From: Isoetes taiwanensis
Lineage: Eukaryota; Streptophyta; Lycopodiopsida; Isoetales; Isoetaceae
Length of the DNA: 64,000 nt
Reading direction: 5' to 3'
NCBI GenBank assembly: GCA_021234155.1
Contig: JAJEKV010000206.1
Span: 1,424,001-1,488,000 of the forward strand
The notes beneath the pieces were generated by a model. The model was not told where the DNA came from. It worked only from the letters and a program-made list of their open reading frames with translations, and did no database searches. The stretch's first letter is position 1. Every line of letters starts with the position of its first letter. The position numbers and the translations under genes were made by a program. Of this stretch, positions 1-11,533 are shown piece by piece.

Positions 1-785
1 ACAACAGGAGATAATGATTTAAAAACTTGCTGCAAATCCTTCTTGTTATTCTGCTCTAAGATAAGCAGTGCCTCTGTCACCCTAGAACTTTTCTCTGCAC
101 TTTCTGCTTGCAAAGGTTGCCTAATCCAATCAGAAAACCTAGGCCTAGAAAGACGGTTAATAGTGTCATTACCTTTCCATGCATGAGGAGGTGGGGCTCA
201 TGGTGGTTGAGGCATCACCTCTGGGGAACCTACCCGAAAGGGGTCTTCTGGCAGCAAACCACCATTCTCACCAACCAAAGATGGCAAAGTTACAGACTCC
301 AAAGGTGGCATTGAGCTGGGCACCACCTCTCTATTCTCCATCCTCTCCGAATTTCCAGAAGCCAGCTCCTGGGAATCCACCGGATGCCTACTGGCCACAT
401 CCTGGCTAAGAATTGGCTCTTGAAGATCCAGCGCCAAGCTGATGCAACTTTTGGATATGTCCTTGCCTCCTTTCTTTCCTCTCGCAGCATCTCTGACACG
501 AATCCCTGGCCCAGCCTTCTCCAGGCCCGCAACTGGTGCAGAATTCCCCGCCATCACCATATTCAAGGGTTTACAGCAGGAGGCCGCAACAGGGGTATAA
601 AACCGGCCACCAAACACAGCAAGAACCAAAGAAAAATATGTGCAAAAAGAAGGAACACTGAAAGAGCTTTCCAACGAACCAAAAATCGCTAAAAACGGAG
701 TCCGGATGCAGAAGTTATGAAGGATTCACCAAGCCACCACTGCCGCCATCACCATGGCGCCCATCTGAGCGCCTCACCATCTTCC
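1..785 (-). pseudogene. Retroelement-like ORF, truncated by the window edge, one in-frame stop
   Basis: Reading the minus strand from about 674, a frame runs to the window edge, broken only by one TGA at about 198-200. After the stop the same frame continues through APPPHAWKGNDTINRLSRP and a lysine/glutamine-rich stretch to position 1. The likely start is one of two Met codons near 554-560 (start MAGNSAPVAG). The protein is Ser/Pro/Gly-rich, as in the N-terminal ORF1 or gag of plant retroelements, but I recognise no domain. The 5' leader at about 640-720 resembles sequence at 16.6 kb. The 5' end abuts the broken start of the copia ORF, so this element probably inserted into it. A host gene fragment is possible. 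Confidence 0.4.
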
Positions 786-3749
786 ACATTTATTTAGTAT
801 TGTTGCAAAACCACTGGATCTTGTCAGAATGTGGCATGAAAGGCTTGGGCATGCAAGCCTAAAATATATGAAGCAGTTGTATAAGCTTGGTCTGATAAAA
901 GAAAAGGAAATACATGATGCAAAAGGGTTGTTGTATCCAGGATGTATGTTTGGCAAACAGTCAAGACTTCCTTTTAAGAAACATGGAGCAAGAGCTAATA
1001 AGAAATTGGAGCTTGTTCATTCGGATCTGTGTGGACCCCTAAACATTACTGGCAGAACAGGTAAGAGATACTTCGTGACGTTTATTGATGTTCATTCTAG
1101 AATGACAAAACTGTATCTCTTAACAAAGAAAAGTGAAACACTACAAGCATTCAAAATGTTTGTAGTTGAATGTGAAAGGGAAACAGGAAATAAGATTGTT
1201 TGTTTAAGAAGTGATAGAGGAGGAGAGTATATGGCCAAAATATTTGAATCCTTTTGTAAAGAGGCAGGGATTAAAAGACAGTTAACATGTAGAGCAACAC
1301 CACAACAAAATGGTGTTGCAGAACGTAAAAACAGGACCTTATTGAATGCTACAAGATCGATGTTAAAACAAGCAGGCTTACCAAAGTTTCTATGGGAGGA
1401 AGCTCTTAAGACTGCTGTGTTTATTCAAAACAGAATACCTTCAGTAAGTTTACTTGGCAAGACACCTAAAAATGTGTGGGATCAAGGACTTGTTGAAAAT
1501 GTATACTCCTTACTGAAAGTATATGGATGTATGGCATATACTCATGTACCTGATGAAGACAGACAAAAATTGGATGATAAGTCCCTTATTACCTTTCTTA
1601 TAGGATATGATCTTGAAAGCAAGGGATACAGATTATATAATCCACAAACAAGAAAGGTTATAATAAGTAGGGACGTGGTGTTTGATGAAAATATAGTATA
1701 CAGAGATTTTCTGAAAGCAAATAAATGCAAATCTCCTAGTGACAAGTCTGTTGTACAGGGATCGGATTTTACAAGAATTAAAGTTCACGATGATGACTAT
1801 GATTCTAATGGTGATGGAAGTGAGTGGCATGATGATGGGGTAACGAAGCCTGCTATTGTGAAGGTTAATGATGGTGGAATGATTTCCGAAAGTGACAGAG
1901 TAACAGAACATGAAATTGTATCAGAACAAGCAGAACAAGCACAAGCGGAAGAAGTACAACGTGATAGACCAAGGAAAAGGAGAACATATACGGAGATACT
2001 TAGAGAGGAGGCACAATCACATGTGGATTTGAGCAGATATGGTAGATTTGACATCAGTGGAAAAAGTAGACGGTTACACAGTGATGATACGCCAGAAGTC
2101 ATGAATATATTGAACTCTGAGTTGCCAACAGGTTATGACAATGCTGTAAGTGATGATGCAAAACTCTGGATGCGTGCAATGATTGATGAGATGAATTCGT
2201 TTAAGGCCACAGGTACCTATGAGCTTGTCAATAAACCTCTCAATAAAAATATCGTTGGAAATAAATGGGTTTACAGAATTAAAACAGGAGTTGATGGAGA
2301 GAAGAAGTATAAAGCAAGACTTGTGGCACAGGGGTTTTCACAAATGAAGGGTGTGGATTATGACGAGACATTCTCCCCGTTAGTGAAACTTACAAGTATC
2401 AGACTGTTACTAGCATTAGCAAATGCTAGAGACTTAGATATACATCACATGGATGTAAAAACGGCTTTCTTGAATGCTGATCTTCATGAAGAAATTTATA
2501 TGAAACAAGCACCTGGCTTTGAGGAAGGATCAAATAAGGTGTGGAGATTGAAAAAGGCAGTATATGGTCTAAGACAGTCTCCAAGGCAGTGGTATCAATG
2601 CATAGATAAATTTCTGACGCAACAAAGTTTTAAGAAATTGAATACAGATGGGAATATTTATCTATACAGAAATAACAGTGGCTACTGTCTGATAGCTCTG
2701 TACGTGGATGACTGTATTATGGTATCCAACAATATGGAGTGCTTATATTGTTGTAAACAAATTCTTAAAGGGAAATTTCAGATGACAGATTTGGGTGAAC
2801 TTAAGAGTTTCTTAGGAATGGAAGTCTCTAGAAACAGGGCAGCAAAGACACTTACTTTAACACAGGCAAAAAACATACGAGGAATGCTGAGAAGGTTCAA
2901 AATGGAAGGTTGTAAGGTTGTAAGCACTCCAATTGTCCCAGGGCAGAAATTATCTAGCAGCATGGGACCTCAAACAGAAACGGAGTATAGAGATATGGAA
3001 GACGTGCCGTACAGAGAATTAGTGGGATGTCTTTTGTACATCGCTAATTGCACTAGACCTGACATATCATTTGTGGTCAATTTGCTAACGAGGTTTGGGA
3101 ATAATCCTGGCAGGTGTCATTGGACGATAGCCAAGCGTGTTCTACGATATTTGAAAGGTACTCAAGATCTTGGCATTCAATATAAAAATGATAATATGGT
3201 TTTAAAGGCATTCGCAGATTCAGATTGGGGAGGAGATTTAGATACAAGAAGATCTACTTCGGGTTTTGCTATGTGCTTAGGTAGAAGCTTAATTTCGTGG
3301 AAATGTAAGAAACAAGAATCTATTGCCTTATCAACAGCAGAAGTAGAATATGCGGCTTGTACACTAGCTGCTAAGGAGATTATCTGGCTTAGAAAATTAT
3401 TACAGGAACTAGATGTGCCACAAAGAAATCCTACAGAGCTGCAATGTGACAATATGAGTTGTATTCAGATGTGTAAGAATCCTGTTCTTCATGAAAGGAC
3501 AAAACACATTGAAATGCATATGCATTTTATAAGAGGTATGGTGGAAAAAAAACAAATAAACGTTCAGTATGTTACTACAGATCATCAGCTTGCAGATATT
3601 CTTACAAAGACTTTAAGAGGAAGTAGATTTGAAGATCTCAGATACAAACTTGGTATTGATAAAGGAGATATTTTGATTAAATCATGAGGAAGGGATGTTG
3701 AGAACATGGGTCATGATTTAATAAAATAGAAGACTATGGTTCATATTAA
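786..3749 (+). mobile_element. Ty1/copia retrotransposon, 5'-truncated, with start of 3' LTR
   Basis: The element consists of the pol part of a copia polyprotein, a polypurine tract (GAGGAAGGGA, about 3686-3695) and the first ~54 bp of a 3' LTR beginning TGTTGAGAAC at 3696. Gag, protease and the 5' LTR are missing: the frame enters at about 793, next to the oppositely oriented ORF. The LTR is cut at about 3750 by a minus-strand LINE. I did not find the rest of the LTR beyond that LINE. Confidence 0.85.
829..3687 (+). CDS. Copia-type pol polyprotein (integrase, reverse transcriptase, RNase H)
   Basis: This 952-residue open frame starts inside the GAG-pre-integrase zinc-binding region (WHERLGHAS). 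The integrase core follows, with FIDVHSR near residue 84, RSDRGGEY near 128 and QNGVAERKNR near 160. The RVT_2 reverse transcriptase has the catalytic YVDD near residue 625. Copia RNase H has ADSDWGGD near 795 and LSTAEVEY further on, and the protein ends with the usual LADILTKTL. The true frame extends upstream to about 793, so the first Met is not a genuine start. There is no stop or frameshift in 2.86 kb, which implies a recent insertion. The order integrase then RT is diagnostic of copia. The missing gag and protease mean it cannot be autonomous. Confidence 0.93.
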   Translation: MWHERLGHASLKYMKQLYKLGLIKEKEIHDAKGLLYPGCMFGKQSRLPFKKHGARANKKLELVHSDLCGPLNITGRTGKRYFVTFIDVHSRMTKLYLLTKKSETLQAFKMFVVECERETGNKIVCLRSDRGGEYMAKIFESFCKEAGIKRQLTCRATPQQNGVAERKNRTLLNATRSMLKQAGLPKFLWEEALKTAVFIQNRIPSVSLLGKTPKNVWDQGLVENVYSLLKVYGCMAYTHVPDEDRQKLDDKSLITFLIGYDLESKGYRLYNPQTRKVIISRDVVFDENIVYRDFLKANKCKSPSDKSVVQGSDFTRIKVHDDDYDSNGDGSEWHDDGVTKPAIVKVNDGGMISESDRVTEHEIVSEQAEQAQAEEVQRDRPRKRRTYTEILREEAQSHVDLSRYGRFDISGKSRRLHSDDTPEVMNILNSELPTGYDNAVSDDAKLWMRAMIDEMNSFKATGTYELVNKPLNKNIVGNKWVYRIKTGVDGEKKYKARLVAQGFSQMKGVDYDETFSPLVKLTSIRLLLALANARDLDIHHMDVKTAFLNADLHEEIYMKQAPGFEEGSNKVWRLKKAVYGLRQSPRQWYQCIDKFLTQQSFKKLNTDGNIYLYRNNSGYCLIALYVDDCIMVSNNMECLYCCKQILKGKFQMTDLGELKSFLGMEVSRNRAAKTLTLTQAKNIRGMLRRFKMEGCKVVSTPIVPGQKLSSSMGPQTETEYRDMEDVPYRELVGCLLYIANCTRPDISFVVNLLTRFGNNPGRCHWTIAKRVLRYLKGTQDLGIQYKNDNMVLKAFADSDWGGDLDTRRSTSGFAMCLGRSLISWKCKKQESIALSTAEVEYAACTLAAKEIIWLRKLLQELDVPQRNPTELQCDNMSCIQMCKNPVLHERTKHIEMHMHFIRGMVEKKQINVQYVTTDHQLADILTKTLRGSRFEDLRYKLGIDKGDILIKS

Positions 3750-5345
3750 GGAAGGAAGGAAGGAAGGTATTTTTATCGTCCACAGAGACCAATCGGTCTA
3801 TGGGACCCAATACAAAAAATGCAGCAAGCGGATTACTGCCCGGATTAAAAAACCCCCGCCCCGAAGGGTTTTCAAAGGGAAAAACCGCGGGCAGCAATCA
3901 GCCCGCCGACAAACCATCCTAACATATAAAATGCGAAACACCCAAATATATACAAATCATGCACCGCACCGTAGTGCCTAATCGGCAAAGGGGCAGCGAC
4001 CAAAGGGGGCAAAGGTGACCTCGCACGGTCCGGTACCTCGAATGTACGACCCCGGGGCACGACGATCTCTTGGCAACCGGTGTGTTCATCAAGCAAATGT
4101 AAGGGCAAGTCCGCGGGCTCCCCAACTAAGGGAGCGAAGATTCGCCCGGATCTAATCAATTTGGGAAACTCTGGAAAGTGTGAGACTCATCCTCAATGAC
4201 ACCCATTTCATCCCATAAGAGCGACAGAATGGCTACCCTCTATAAACCTGGCGGGGCTCCCCAATCCACCGCCTGTTTTTGCATTTGATCGATCTCGCTA
4301 ATGAAGATGGTGGGTACAATATGGTCATATATGCGTTAATGGAAACAATGATTTTTTACTTATTTCTTTGTACATTTATATCAAGAAAGGTATATGAATG
4401 GGTTATCATTAGATACATTTTGGAACGCGGAGTTAGAGAAAAAATGATACTATTTGTAGGGCCCCGTGGCTAACACGGGTTGATGTGCTCCTTGTAATGG
4501 GCCATTTTGACCTACTCTAGAGCTGGCGTCCGGGGTGAGCTTGCCAAGGAAACAAGCGTCTAGGTACAAACATGAATCGCTAATCACGATCGGGTCCCAG
4601 GCTTGTGGTCCACCTCGCACGACGCGACAGCTCTACCGACGTTCCATCTGGCGAACCAGCGATCTCTCTTACCCCTCCAACAGGGCCTAAAGCTGCCGGA
4701 CCCATTGCCACAAGTGTAAAGCCCGGTGCGGGAGCCGAGCATCACCCATAGTAACCACTTTCTGAAAATAGACGATGTGTCTATCAGGGCTGCCACTGGC
4801 GGCAAGAATCTAGTTTCCGCATTAGAATCCGATAGGGGACTGAAGGTTTCACCCCAAGTGCCTGTGCCGAAATGCCTTTCGCACCTGCCCAAGTCATTCC
4901 AGGTCGCCAAAGAGACGAGGGGCCCCAAACTCGACCGTGCTGAAGGGACGGGCTCGACCAAAGGTGCTAATGGATGTGACCGATGGCCCCAATCATAGAG
5001 CTCGTCAGGATGTTGTTCTCGCGATGGCATAAAGTGCTTTCCACCGGCCGTCACCGCAAGCGGATAGATGCCTCCCCAGCCAGAAGCGAGGAGGGGAACT
5101 CCACCCCTAGGTACTTGTAGGTGGGCGTGGACGCCCACAGTCCCCCCGATATGTGAGTGCACGCGGGAGGCATGGGGTGACGGAAGAGGATATGAGAACC
5201 ACCCTCGTCTTGGTCAGATTCACGCGCATGTCTGTAGCCTGACAAAATGTGTCTAGGGCATCCAGGTGAGACTGCATAGCTTCTGGGGTGTGGGCCAGCA
5301 GGCCAACATCGTCCGCATAGATGAGCTGGCGGATGATCTGGTAAA
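3750..5345 (-). mobile_element. Non-LTR retrotransposon (LINE), 3' part, inserted in copia LTR
   Basis: Read on the minus strand, the element begins within the reverse transcriptase (LIYADDVGLLAH at about 5280-5330). It continues through frame-broken downstream sequence and reaches a degenerate C-terminal stretch near 4120-4230 (GVIEDESHT) that matches the second copy at 12.2 kb. It ends with two hairpins and a tail of GTGGACGATAAAAATACC followed by a TTCC microsatellite at 3750-3767. Frameshifts and stops make it a dead copy. It lies inside the copia 3' LTR, so it is younger than the copia element. Confidence 0.8.
5107..5340 (-). pseudogene. LINE reverse transcriptase fragment with YADD motif
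   Basis: The minus-strand translation has QLIYADDVGLLAHTPEAMQ, then a helix-rich LDALDTFCQATDMRVN segment and LTKTRVV. This is the palm-domain catalytic motif and following region of a non-LTR reverse transcriptase. A frame change follows, and TYKYLGVEF (the usual Y-LG motif after the RT) is read in another frame near 5120. The fragment is non-functional. Confidence 0.8.
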
Positions 5346-6040
5346 GGAGGTTGCAAGATATAGTTGTATATAATAAAAATTGAGCTTTTTGAATATGACG
5401 TTTTTTTTTTGTTCTCAAACTGTGCGGCAGACTTAAGATAGGGCAGCCGAAATCGTGAAGGGCAGATGAGCCGGATTTGATCCGGTTGAGCCAAGTGCTT
5501 GGAGCAGGCCTGTTGGGCCGATTTGTCTGAAGCCGGAATTGGGGCTTTGTTATCTGTAGCAGCAGAGGAAGGAAGTCTTGCAAGCAGGTTTGCTGGAGCT
5601 GTAGGAGGCTGAGTATTGGAATTAAACTTGGGTTCAAATCCCAGCCTCAAGAATGGAGTAACGTCTGCCCGGCATTGGATCCGCAACAAGATGATGCACC
5701 ATGAGGTTCAATATCTCTAGCATGTGAGTTGCATTGAATTCCAGTAGCAACTTGTGGCCAATCCCCAGTGGATAAAACTGAGCCAGGCGCTCCACCTTTT
5801 GGGCCCCCCTTTGCGACCTCTTTATTTGGTCGTCTGGATCTAAGAATGGGGAGTCTGCCATTTCCTCATCTTCCACTTCGAAATCCTTTAGAGTACTTTG
5901 AGGTTCCCCACTTGCATTCTTCTATGGATTTTTCTCCCTCTCAACAACGTTCTTCGTCACCGTTGAGTGCTTTAAACTCTTAAGCACCTTGGATGTGAAG
6001 ATCCTTGTGTTAAAGAGCTTCTCCCTCACCCTAGAAATTT
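5346..6040. other. Unclassified sequence between two LINEs
   Basis: There is a minus-strand 80-codon frame at 5634-5876 (acidic start MEDEEMADSPF) that I do not recognise, and a T-run near 5400. A GGGTTCAAATCCC string at about 5628-5642 looks like a tRNA-type B box, but no matching A box is convincing. The stretch could be LINE ORF1 debris or an old SINE. Confidence 0.3.
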
Positions 6041-8325
6041 CCATTCCGTGAAGTGAGTGTCCCAACCTCCTTCATCCCTTCTGGCTGGTATAAAGGTAAC
6101 TAAGACTATTGAAGCCACTAAACTGTTAGGCATGCCTCTGTCTCTCAACATAAACCTATGTCGTCTCCTATTATTGAGAAAATTAGAGCTAAGCTTCATA
6201 TGTACAGAAACTCTCTTTCTCTGGCTAGTAGAGTTGTTATTGCCAATCAAGTTCTACTAGCTCTCATATTTACTTCTCCTCAGCTTTAGTGGCTCCTGCT
6301 AATGTATACAAGCAAATTGAGAAGATTATAAGAGGTTTCATTTTGAATGGCAATAATTTGGTTAATTGGAATACCATTACAAGAAAGAAAAAAGAAGGTG
6401 GTCTGGCCCACAAAAATCTTCATAAACAAGCTCAAGCTCTTGCTGGCAAGTTTGTTTGGAAGGCTATTAATGGATTTGATAGTGTTGCTTCAAAATTCAT
6501 TGTTTACTAGCTTCAAAATTCATTGTTTACTAGCTTCAAAGAAGTTCTCCTTTAGGGCACCCTACTATCGCTCATGATTTCCCAATTCAGCCTTCTGCGA
6601 GGTCTCCTTGGCCACTAATATGTCTCCTTTAATGAGAAATATCCTAAAGGCTTGGAATAATATGTTCTTGGCTTTTACTTATGATTATGGAAATAGATTT
6701 CATTCAGCTATGTCCATCTTCTGATCTCCTTCTTTCAAGGATCATCCCAATTATGTGCTTACTTTGAAACATCCACAAATCTACAAGAAATGGTATTTAT
6801 ATGGTATCAAAACTCTGGACGATCTTTGGAATAATGATAGATGGATCACTTGGTCAAATCTTAAAGTAAAAATCAGAGGATCTACTTCAGACAAGAAAAT
6901 CTATAATCATATCATAAATAAAATGGTAACTCGACTCCCTCTCAAGTGCAAGATGTTGGCTTGGATTGGCTTTTATATAAAAAATCCTGCTACAAGGTTA
7001 GATCTATATACGACTTCTCGAATCAAAATTTTGATCCTCCTAAGTCTTCTGCTGTATGGAATATTGATTCAAATGCCACCAAAGCCTTATTTCTTAAATT
7101 CCTATGCTTTCAAGAAAATGTCATTTTTTATTTGGCTTATTGCCAACAAAAGCATTCCCTGTCTCAAGGTTGCTGCTACAAGAAATCCTAATTTGCCTGA
7201 AAATTGCCCCTTGAACTGTAATGGCATTGAAGATTTGGAGCATATTTTCTTTTGTCCAAAGTTGAATCCTTTTTTGTCTTGGTTTCATAGGCATTTTGGT
7301 CAATATGATAAATCTTCCATCATCAGCTTTCTGCAAGGGAATGACACTTATAGAAATATTATTGCTTTCTTAACTCTTTGGAATATTTGAAAGTCGAGAA
7401 ACAGGTGTTTATATGGTCATAAGAGGTTTTCTTTGACTTGGATTAAACTACAGTTTAAATATGATATTGAGCTTTGTGCTGCAGCGCATAGAAATGTTCA
7501 TGCTGATAATTATGACAGGCGTTGGGATCAACTTGGTGAATATGTTGGGTATCATAACTTATTTATATCAACTGTTCAATTCAGAGATATTAACTAAAGC
7601 TTTATTCATAGGATACATGGAGCTTTGCAGGGGCCTCATACAAATAGATATTTTGTAACAGCTGATGGCTCTTCTCTAAGAAATGAGATAGCAAGGTATA
7701 GTGTGGATAGAAAACATGAACATTAGGTCTGTTATCCCCCAAATAATCAGTGGACAGTGAGATAGATGATATATGAAAATGAAGTCAGGAAAGCAGTTGA
7801 AAGAGTATGGGCAGGGGTCTTTACAAGAGAAATGATGCAAATGGTCTACATGTTCTGGTTTATTGAAAAGCATCAACATGAATTCACTGATAGACAATTC
7901 TTGAGATATAGAGAAATGTACTACACTCACATCTCCTCGGGCAAAATCGACAGCATTGCCTCTCTCTGGATGCAGTAATCTTGTTTGTTTATGCAGGTTA
8001 ATTAGTTCATTCAGCGAAATATTAGGCATAGGATGTGGAAGTTCTGCCTGCTTCAAGTTCGTTGCTATCTTCTCAGGTTTTGGATCGAAGATTTTGTTAA
8101 GATTGATGACTGCTTGTTTCTTCAAGAAAATACTTGAATGTTGAGCTTCAATCCTTCATCAAGGCTTATCATCAAAACTGCTACTAAATTTTGTGATAAC
8201 AATTATCCTGTTACTTTCTGTTTAACGATTTTGGATTGTTCTGTTAAGCCCATATGAGGACTTAACAAAACTTTGTATAGTTTTCCTTAATTAATGAAAA
8301 AATCATCAAAAAGAAAAAGGGGGTT
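6041..8325 (+). mobile_element. Decayed L1-like LINE, 3' half
   Basis: Plus-strand fragments in several frames match the post-RT part of plant L1 ORF2. In order they are SLASRVVIANQVLLALI (about 6210-6270), PANVYKQIEKIIRGF (about 6297-6345), then KNLHKQAQALAGKFVWKAI (about 6410-6470). A zf-RVT region follows, with NCNGIEDLEHIFFCPK near 7210-7260. The last part leads to TADGSSLRNEIARYS near 7660, which may start an RNase H. The end is the typical plant L1 A-rich tail, ATCATCAAAAAGAAAAA at about 8305-8321. Stops and frameshifts are numerous. A 22-bp segment is duplicated in tandem at about 6488-6537. Confidence 0.75.
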
Positions 8326-8652
8326 TTGGCAATTTACAGGCGCCGGCCTCTTGTCAGTCCCTTTGGCCGTGCTCATTGATGTAGAAAGATAATTTGAAAC
8401 TGACAATTTCCTGGTGTAATAAAATTTTCCCTTCAACATATCTTCCACATACAAAGTGACATGTCGTGGATCTGGGGCAGTGATAAAAAGGACCACATCG
8501 ACCTCCTTATACTTTTCGCTGGAACTTTTTTTGTCCTTGTGCCAGAAAAACAGATCTTTTTCTTTCCCACAAGATGTTACTTCCACATAGACGTCGGGTC
8601 CGATCCCGCGTCCCGCTTCTTTGGTGGAGTCGCCATGTCTTGATGTTGACAC
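8326..8652 (-). CDS. Hypothetical ORF fragment next to LINE tail
   Basis: The minus-strand frame from Met at 8652 reads about 108 residues before running into the LINE A-tail. The composition (DVYVEVTSCGKEKDLFFWHK, then a charged segment and VVLFITAPDPRHVTLYVED) looks like real globular protein rather than random translation. I do not recognise a family. It may be an exon or an old transposon protein that was cut by the LINE insertion. Confidence 0.3.
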
Positions 8653-9329
8653 TATCTCTTACTGCTCGAATTCCCTTCTAAACTTAGTCTTTCTGGGACT
8701 TTATGATTTTGGGACTGCACGTAAAAGCAGATTCTGGCATGTTAATAAATTTAAAATTAAGGACATACACTCATTCAAGGCAAAAAAATGGGCTAAGTGT
8801 ACAACAAGGCCAACTTTAGCCCGCCCAAACACTAATTCAAACTTTTACATTTCGAGGCACTAAGTGTATCGGGCGCAGAGGAGTGTATCGCGTCTTAGCA
8901 GCCGCAGGCACAGAGAGATTCCGAACGAATTCACGGCATGGCGCCACGATGTTGTAAGCTCCTAACAGCGGTTTAGTTTGTAGCTCCGTCTAACTGAGGG
9001 TTTTGTTATAACTAGATGATTTGATCATTGTCCGTGGGGCCAAAGTAGCAGGTGGGGAGATGAGCTAGAGGACATACACACAAGAATGGTGAGAACCTAG
9101 AAGGCCTATCTGAAGTAGGTACCCCGAGGCCCAACCCAGACGATGTGGAAAACTTGGTGGTGGATGAGCATCCTTTGATTACAAGGAAGAGGCGCTATAT
9201 GTTTCATAAAAGGTAGCCAAAGGTGCCCATAAGGGCTAGAAGTGAGAGATATTTATGAAGGATGGAAAGTATGGCAGCAACCAAAGAAAACTTAGAAGCA
9301 ATTAGGGGATAAGAGTGTTGCAATCTAGA
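8653..9329. other. No gene recognised
   Basis: I see no coherent frame, RNA gene or clear repeat here. The stretch from about 9000 may belong to the upstream end of the DUF7869-type element that follows, but its translation is too broken to support this. Confidence 0.3.
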
Positions 9330-10355
9330 TTGCACAGTTCAGTATAGTGTGGATGACCTTGTGGAAATAAGATCCCAATACATTGGACAGCTTCAGAAAG
9401 ACAGAATTTATTTCAGCTACTCCTTGTATAGAAATTCCTCCTATGATGAAGAAACAGAAATATTACTTTATCAATTGAAGGGTATGAGAGCATTAAGATG
9501 GATTCTTGGCCTGAGCAAGACACCATTTTACAGATACTAGGAGCGGGTCAGAAAAGGGCACAGGTTGTTCCAGCATGGCAATGCACTGACTTTGAAACCT
9601 AGAGCAAACACTTTGAGGGCCATTGTAGTCTTCGAGAGCTTTGTGAGATAGATGTCTCAATCTATGCGCATAAGTCGAAGATGAACGAGCACGGTGTATG
9701 AGTGGTCCAAAGGGTGTTGCCACAGCATTACATCCAGAAAGAGTGCCTTAAAGAGGTCAACTCCATTCTAGAAACTACTGGAGGTCGGCCTCTTTCTCAA
9801 TCGTCTTTTAGCAGGTTATAGAAAACTCACTTCTCAGACGCGTGTGTCTTGCAATAAATGCCATTCTCAAAGTGCAACACTTGCATTCAATTGAAGGATA
9901 CACTTGCATCAACTGCAATAAAACAAGAAAGAATGGCAATCAGGGAGCAATTTGTAGATCACCAATCAGACCAAATATCATGTAGACAACTGTATTAGCA
10001 GTGGAGAACATTTTTCAAGATGCAGCCTGACAGATTTTTGTGTATAATTCATGATAAGATGGACCAACACAAGACTTTCTTGCCAAAGCTAGATCCTTAG
10101 CCCAAGCTTTGTCAAAACGCTTTTCAGATGAAAGTAAGCTTGGCGGGTGTCTTGACACATGGGCATGGAACTGGCACCTATGGTCATTTTGTGCTTCATC
10201 TATGGACGGATGATCCGAATTTCTATGTGAGTTCTATTTTCAAGTGCTTGAGAACACTGGAGAGAGGATTGATAGAAGGGAGGAGGTATTCTCACTCAGC
10301 CCCCATTTTTGAGGCTTTGATGGATGATCAACCACTTTGTTACCAAAGGTAGATA
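9330..10355 (+). pseudogene. DUF7869-type transposase-like protein, N-terminal and middle part
   Basis: Broken plus-strand frames together follow the architecture of a widespread eukaryotic transposon-associated family that I know as DUF7869. A CCNLDCTVQYS Cys motif near 9318-9350 leads into VDDLVEIRSQYI. The FSKCNTCIQLKDTL Cys pair lies near 9863-9900, and the conserved LCIIHDKMDQHKTFLP block near 10035-10090. Then come GVLTHGHGTGTYGHF near 10145-10190 and LWTDDPNFYVSS near 10200-10235. The family's next block, the QLDN...GHTHEDID region, is absent here but present at 22.4 kb. Several stops make this a pseudogene. The family name is from memory and should be checked by profile search. Confidence 0.6.
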
Positions 10356-11533
10356 AAGGAGCTCATATCCAAGCCCGGGGGTTTCACCTTTTTATACACG
10401 TATGACCCAAGTGCGTGACTGGATAGGGGTTTTTTCAAATTCGAAACGTCCGTATACGGACTGGTCTTTCATACGGTCGACCACCATTCTTCCCGCAGGT
10501 GGTCAAGAAGGGGGAGTTGGGCGGGAAGGTCCGATCCGTATGCTACGTTAGGGAGGGTATCTCAGATAGCCGAAGTGGCGATTATGGTACTCTTCTCATT
10601 AGGGTATTCAGAAGAAAATGAGGTCTAAATCAAAGATCCATGAGCATGGCATTTTTGTTGTTGCTTCTACTCTAAATCTAGTTCAATAGCTAGTTCAATA
10701 GCTTCTTAGCAATCCGGAAGTGGAAAATCACAGATTAAATAGATTAATGGTATTATCCATTGAGCTCAATATAGAAGCCATAATTGGATAAAATTTTGCA
10801 TCTCAGGCTAGTTGGCAGCAAATGTTTCCAGCCAAAATGTGGACAACAGTGCATAGATGAGTCTTAGATATTTCAGCAGTTAAATTTTCAGAGCTTCCAC
10901 AATGAGAAACAGTTCTTCAATGTCTTGATGTTGATGATTTCTTTTTATTCCATGCTACAATGTTTTAAGCTACAGTTGGTTTCTATTTACTGTCATTAAG
11001 GTCTACAAGAGGTTCTTAGACCGGATTAATATTTACTTTCTCAAGAAACGTTATTCTGTTAACATAAAATAGCTAGGTTCGTTGTTTTCCTCTTTATTGT
11101 TGATTTCATGTTGCCTTATCAGTTGGTAACCGATATCAGGATGGCCAGTATTTCTTTTTATTGTCGCTGTAATGGTTCAAGTTAGATTCGTTTACTTTGG
11201 CAGATCTTGTGTATCATTTTCACACTATACAACAAGTTTTGAGGCTGCTTCAAACTGCTGCAGCAACCGTACTGAACTCTGCTAAACGCTGACCTTCCTT
11301 ACCTTTAGTAAGTTATATCTAAAGTAAATTTGTTTCATACCATAGCCTTGTCTACTCCTGGTATTAAGAATATTTTAGAATTCTAGGACCAATGTTTATT
11401 GATATGGTGCTATCATACTTGAGTGGTTGCATGTTCCACATTCGATGGGAATGCAAAAGGGAAATGCAGGAAAGTCAAAAAATATTTGGACTTCTAGGAT
11501 GACTGTCCTACTAAATTGTGATGTTCTTTTTAG
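10356..11533. other. Upstream or intronic sequence before LSM6 exon
   Basis: No frame is supported. The last part runs into a splice acceptor (TTTTTAG at 11527-11533), so it is at least partly intron of the LSM6 locus. An untranslated first exon could lie here but is not identifiable. Confidence 0.35.

Noticed and set aside
3831-3900. Core hairpin as a hammerhead or twister ribozyme
   Set aside because: I looked for the hammerhead CUGANGA and GAAA boxes and for twister conserved loops on both strands and did not find them. A covariance-model search is still needed.
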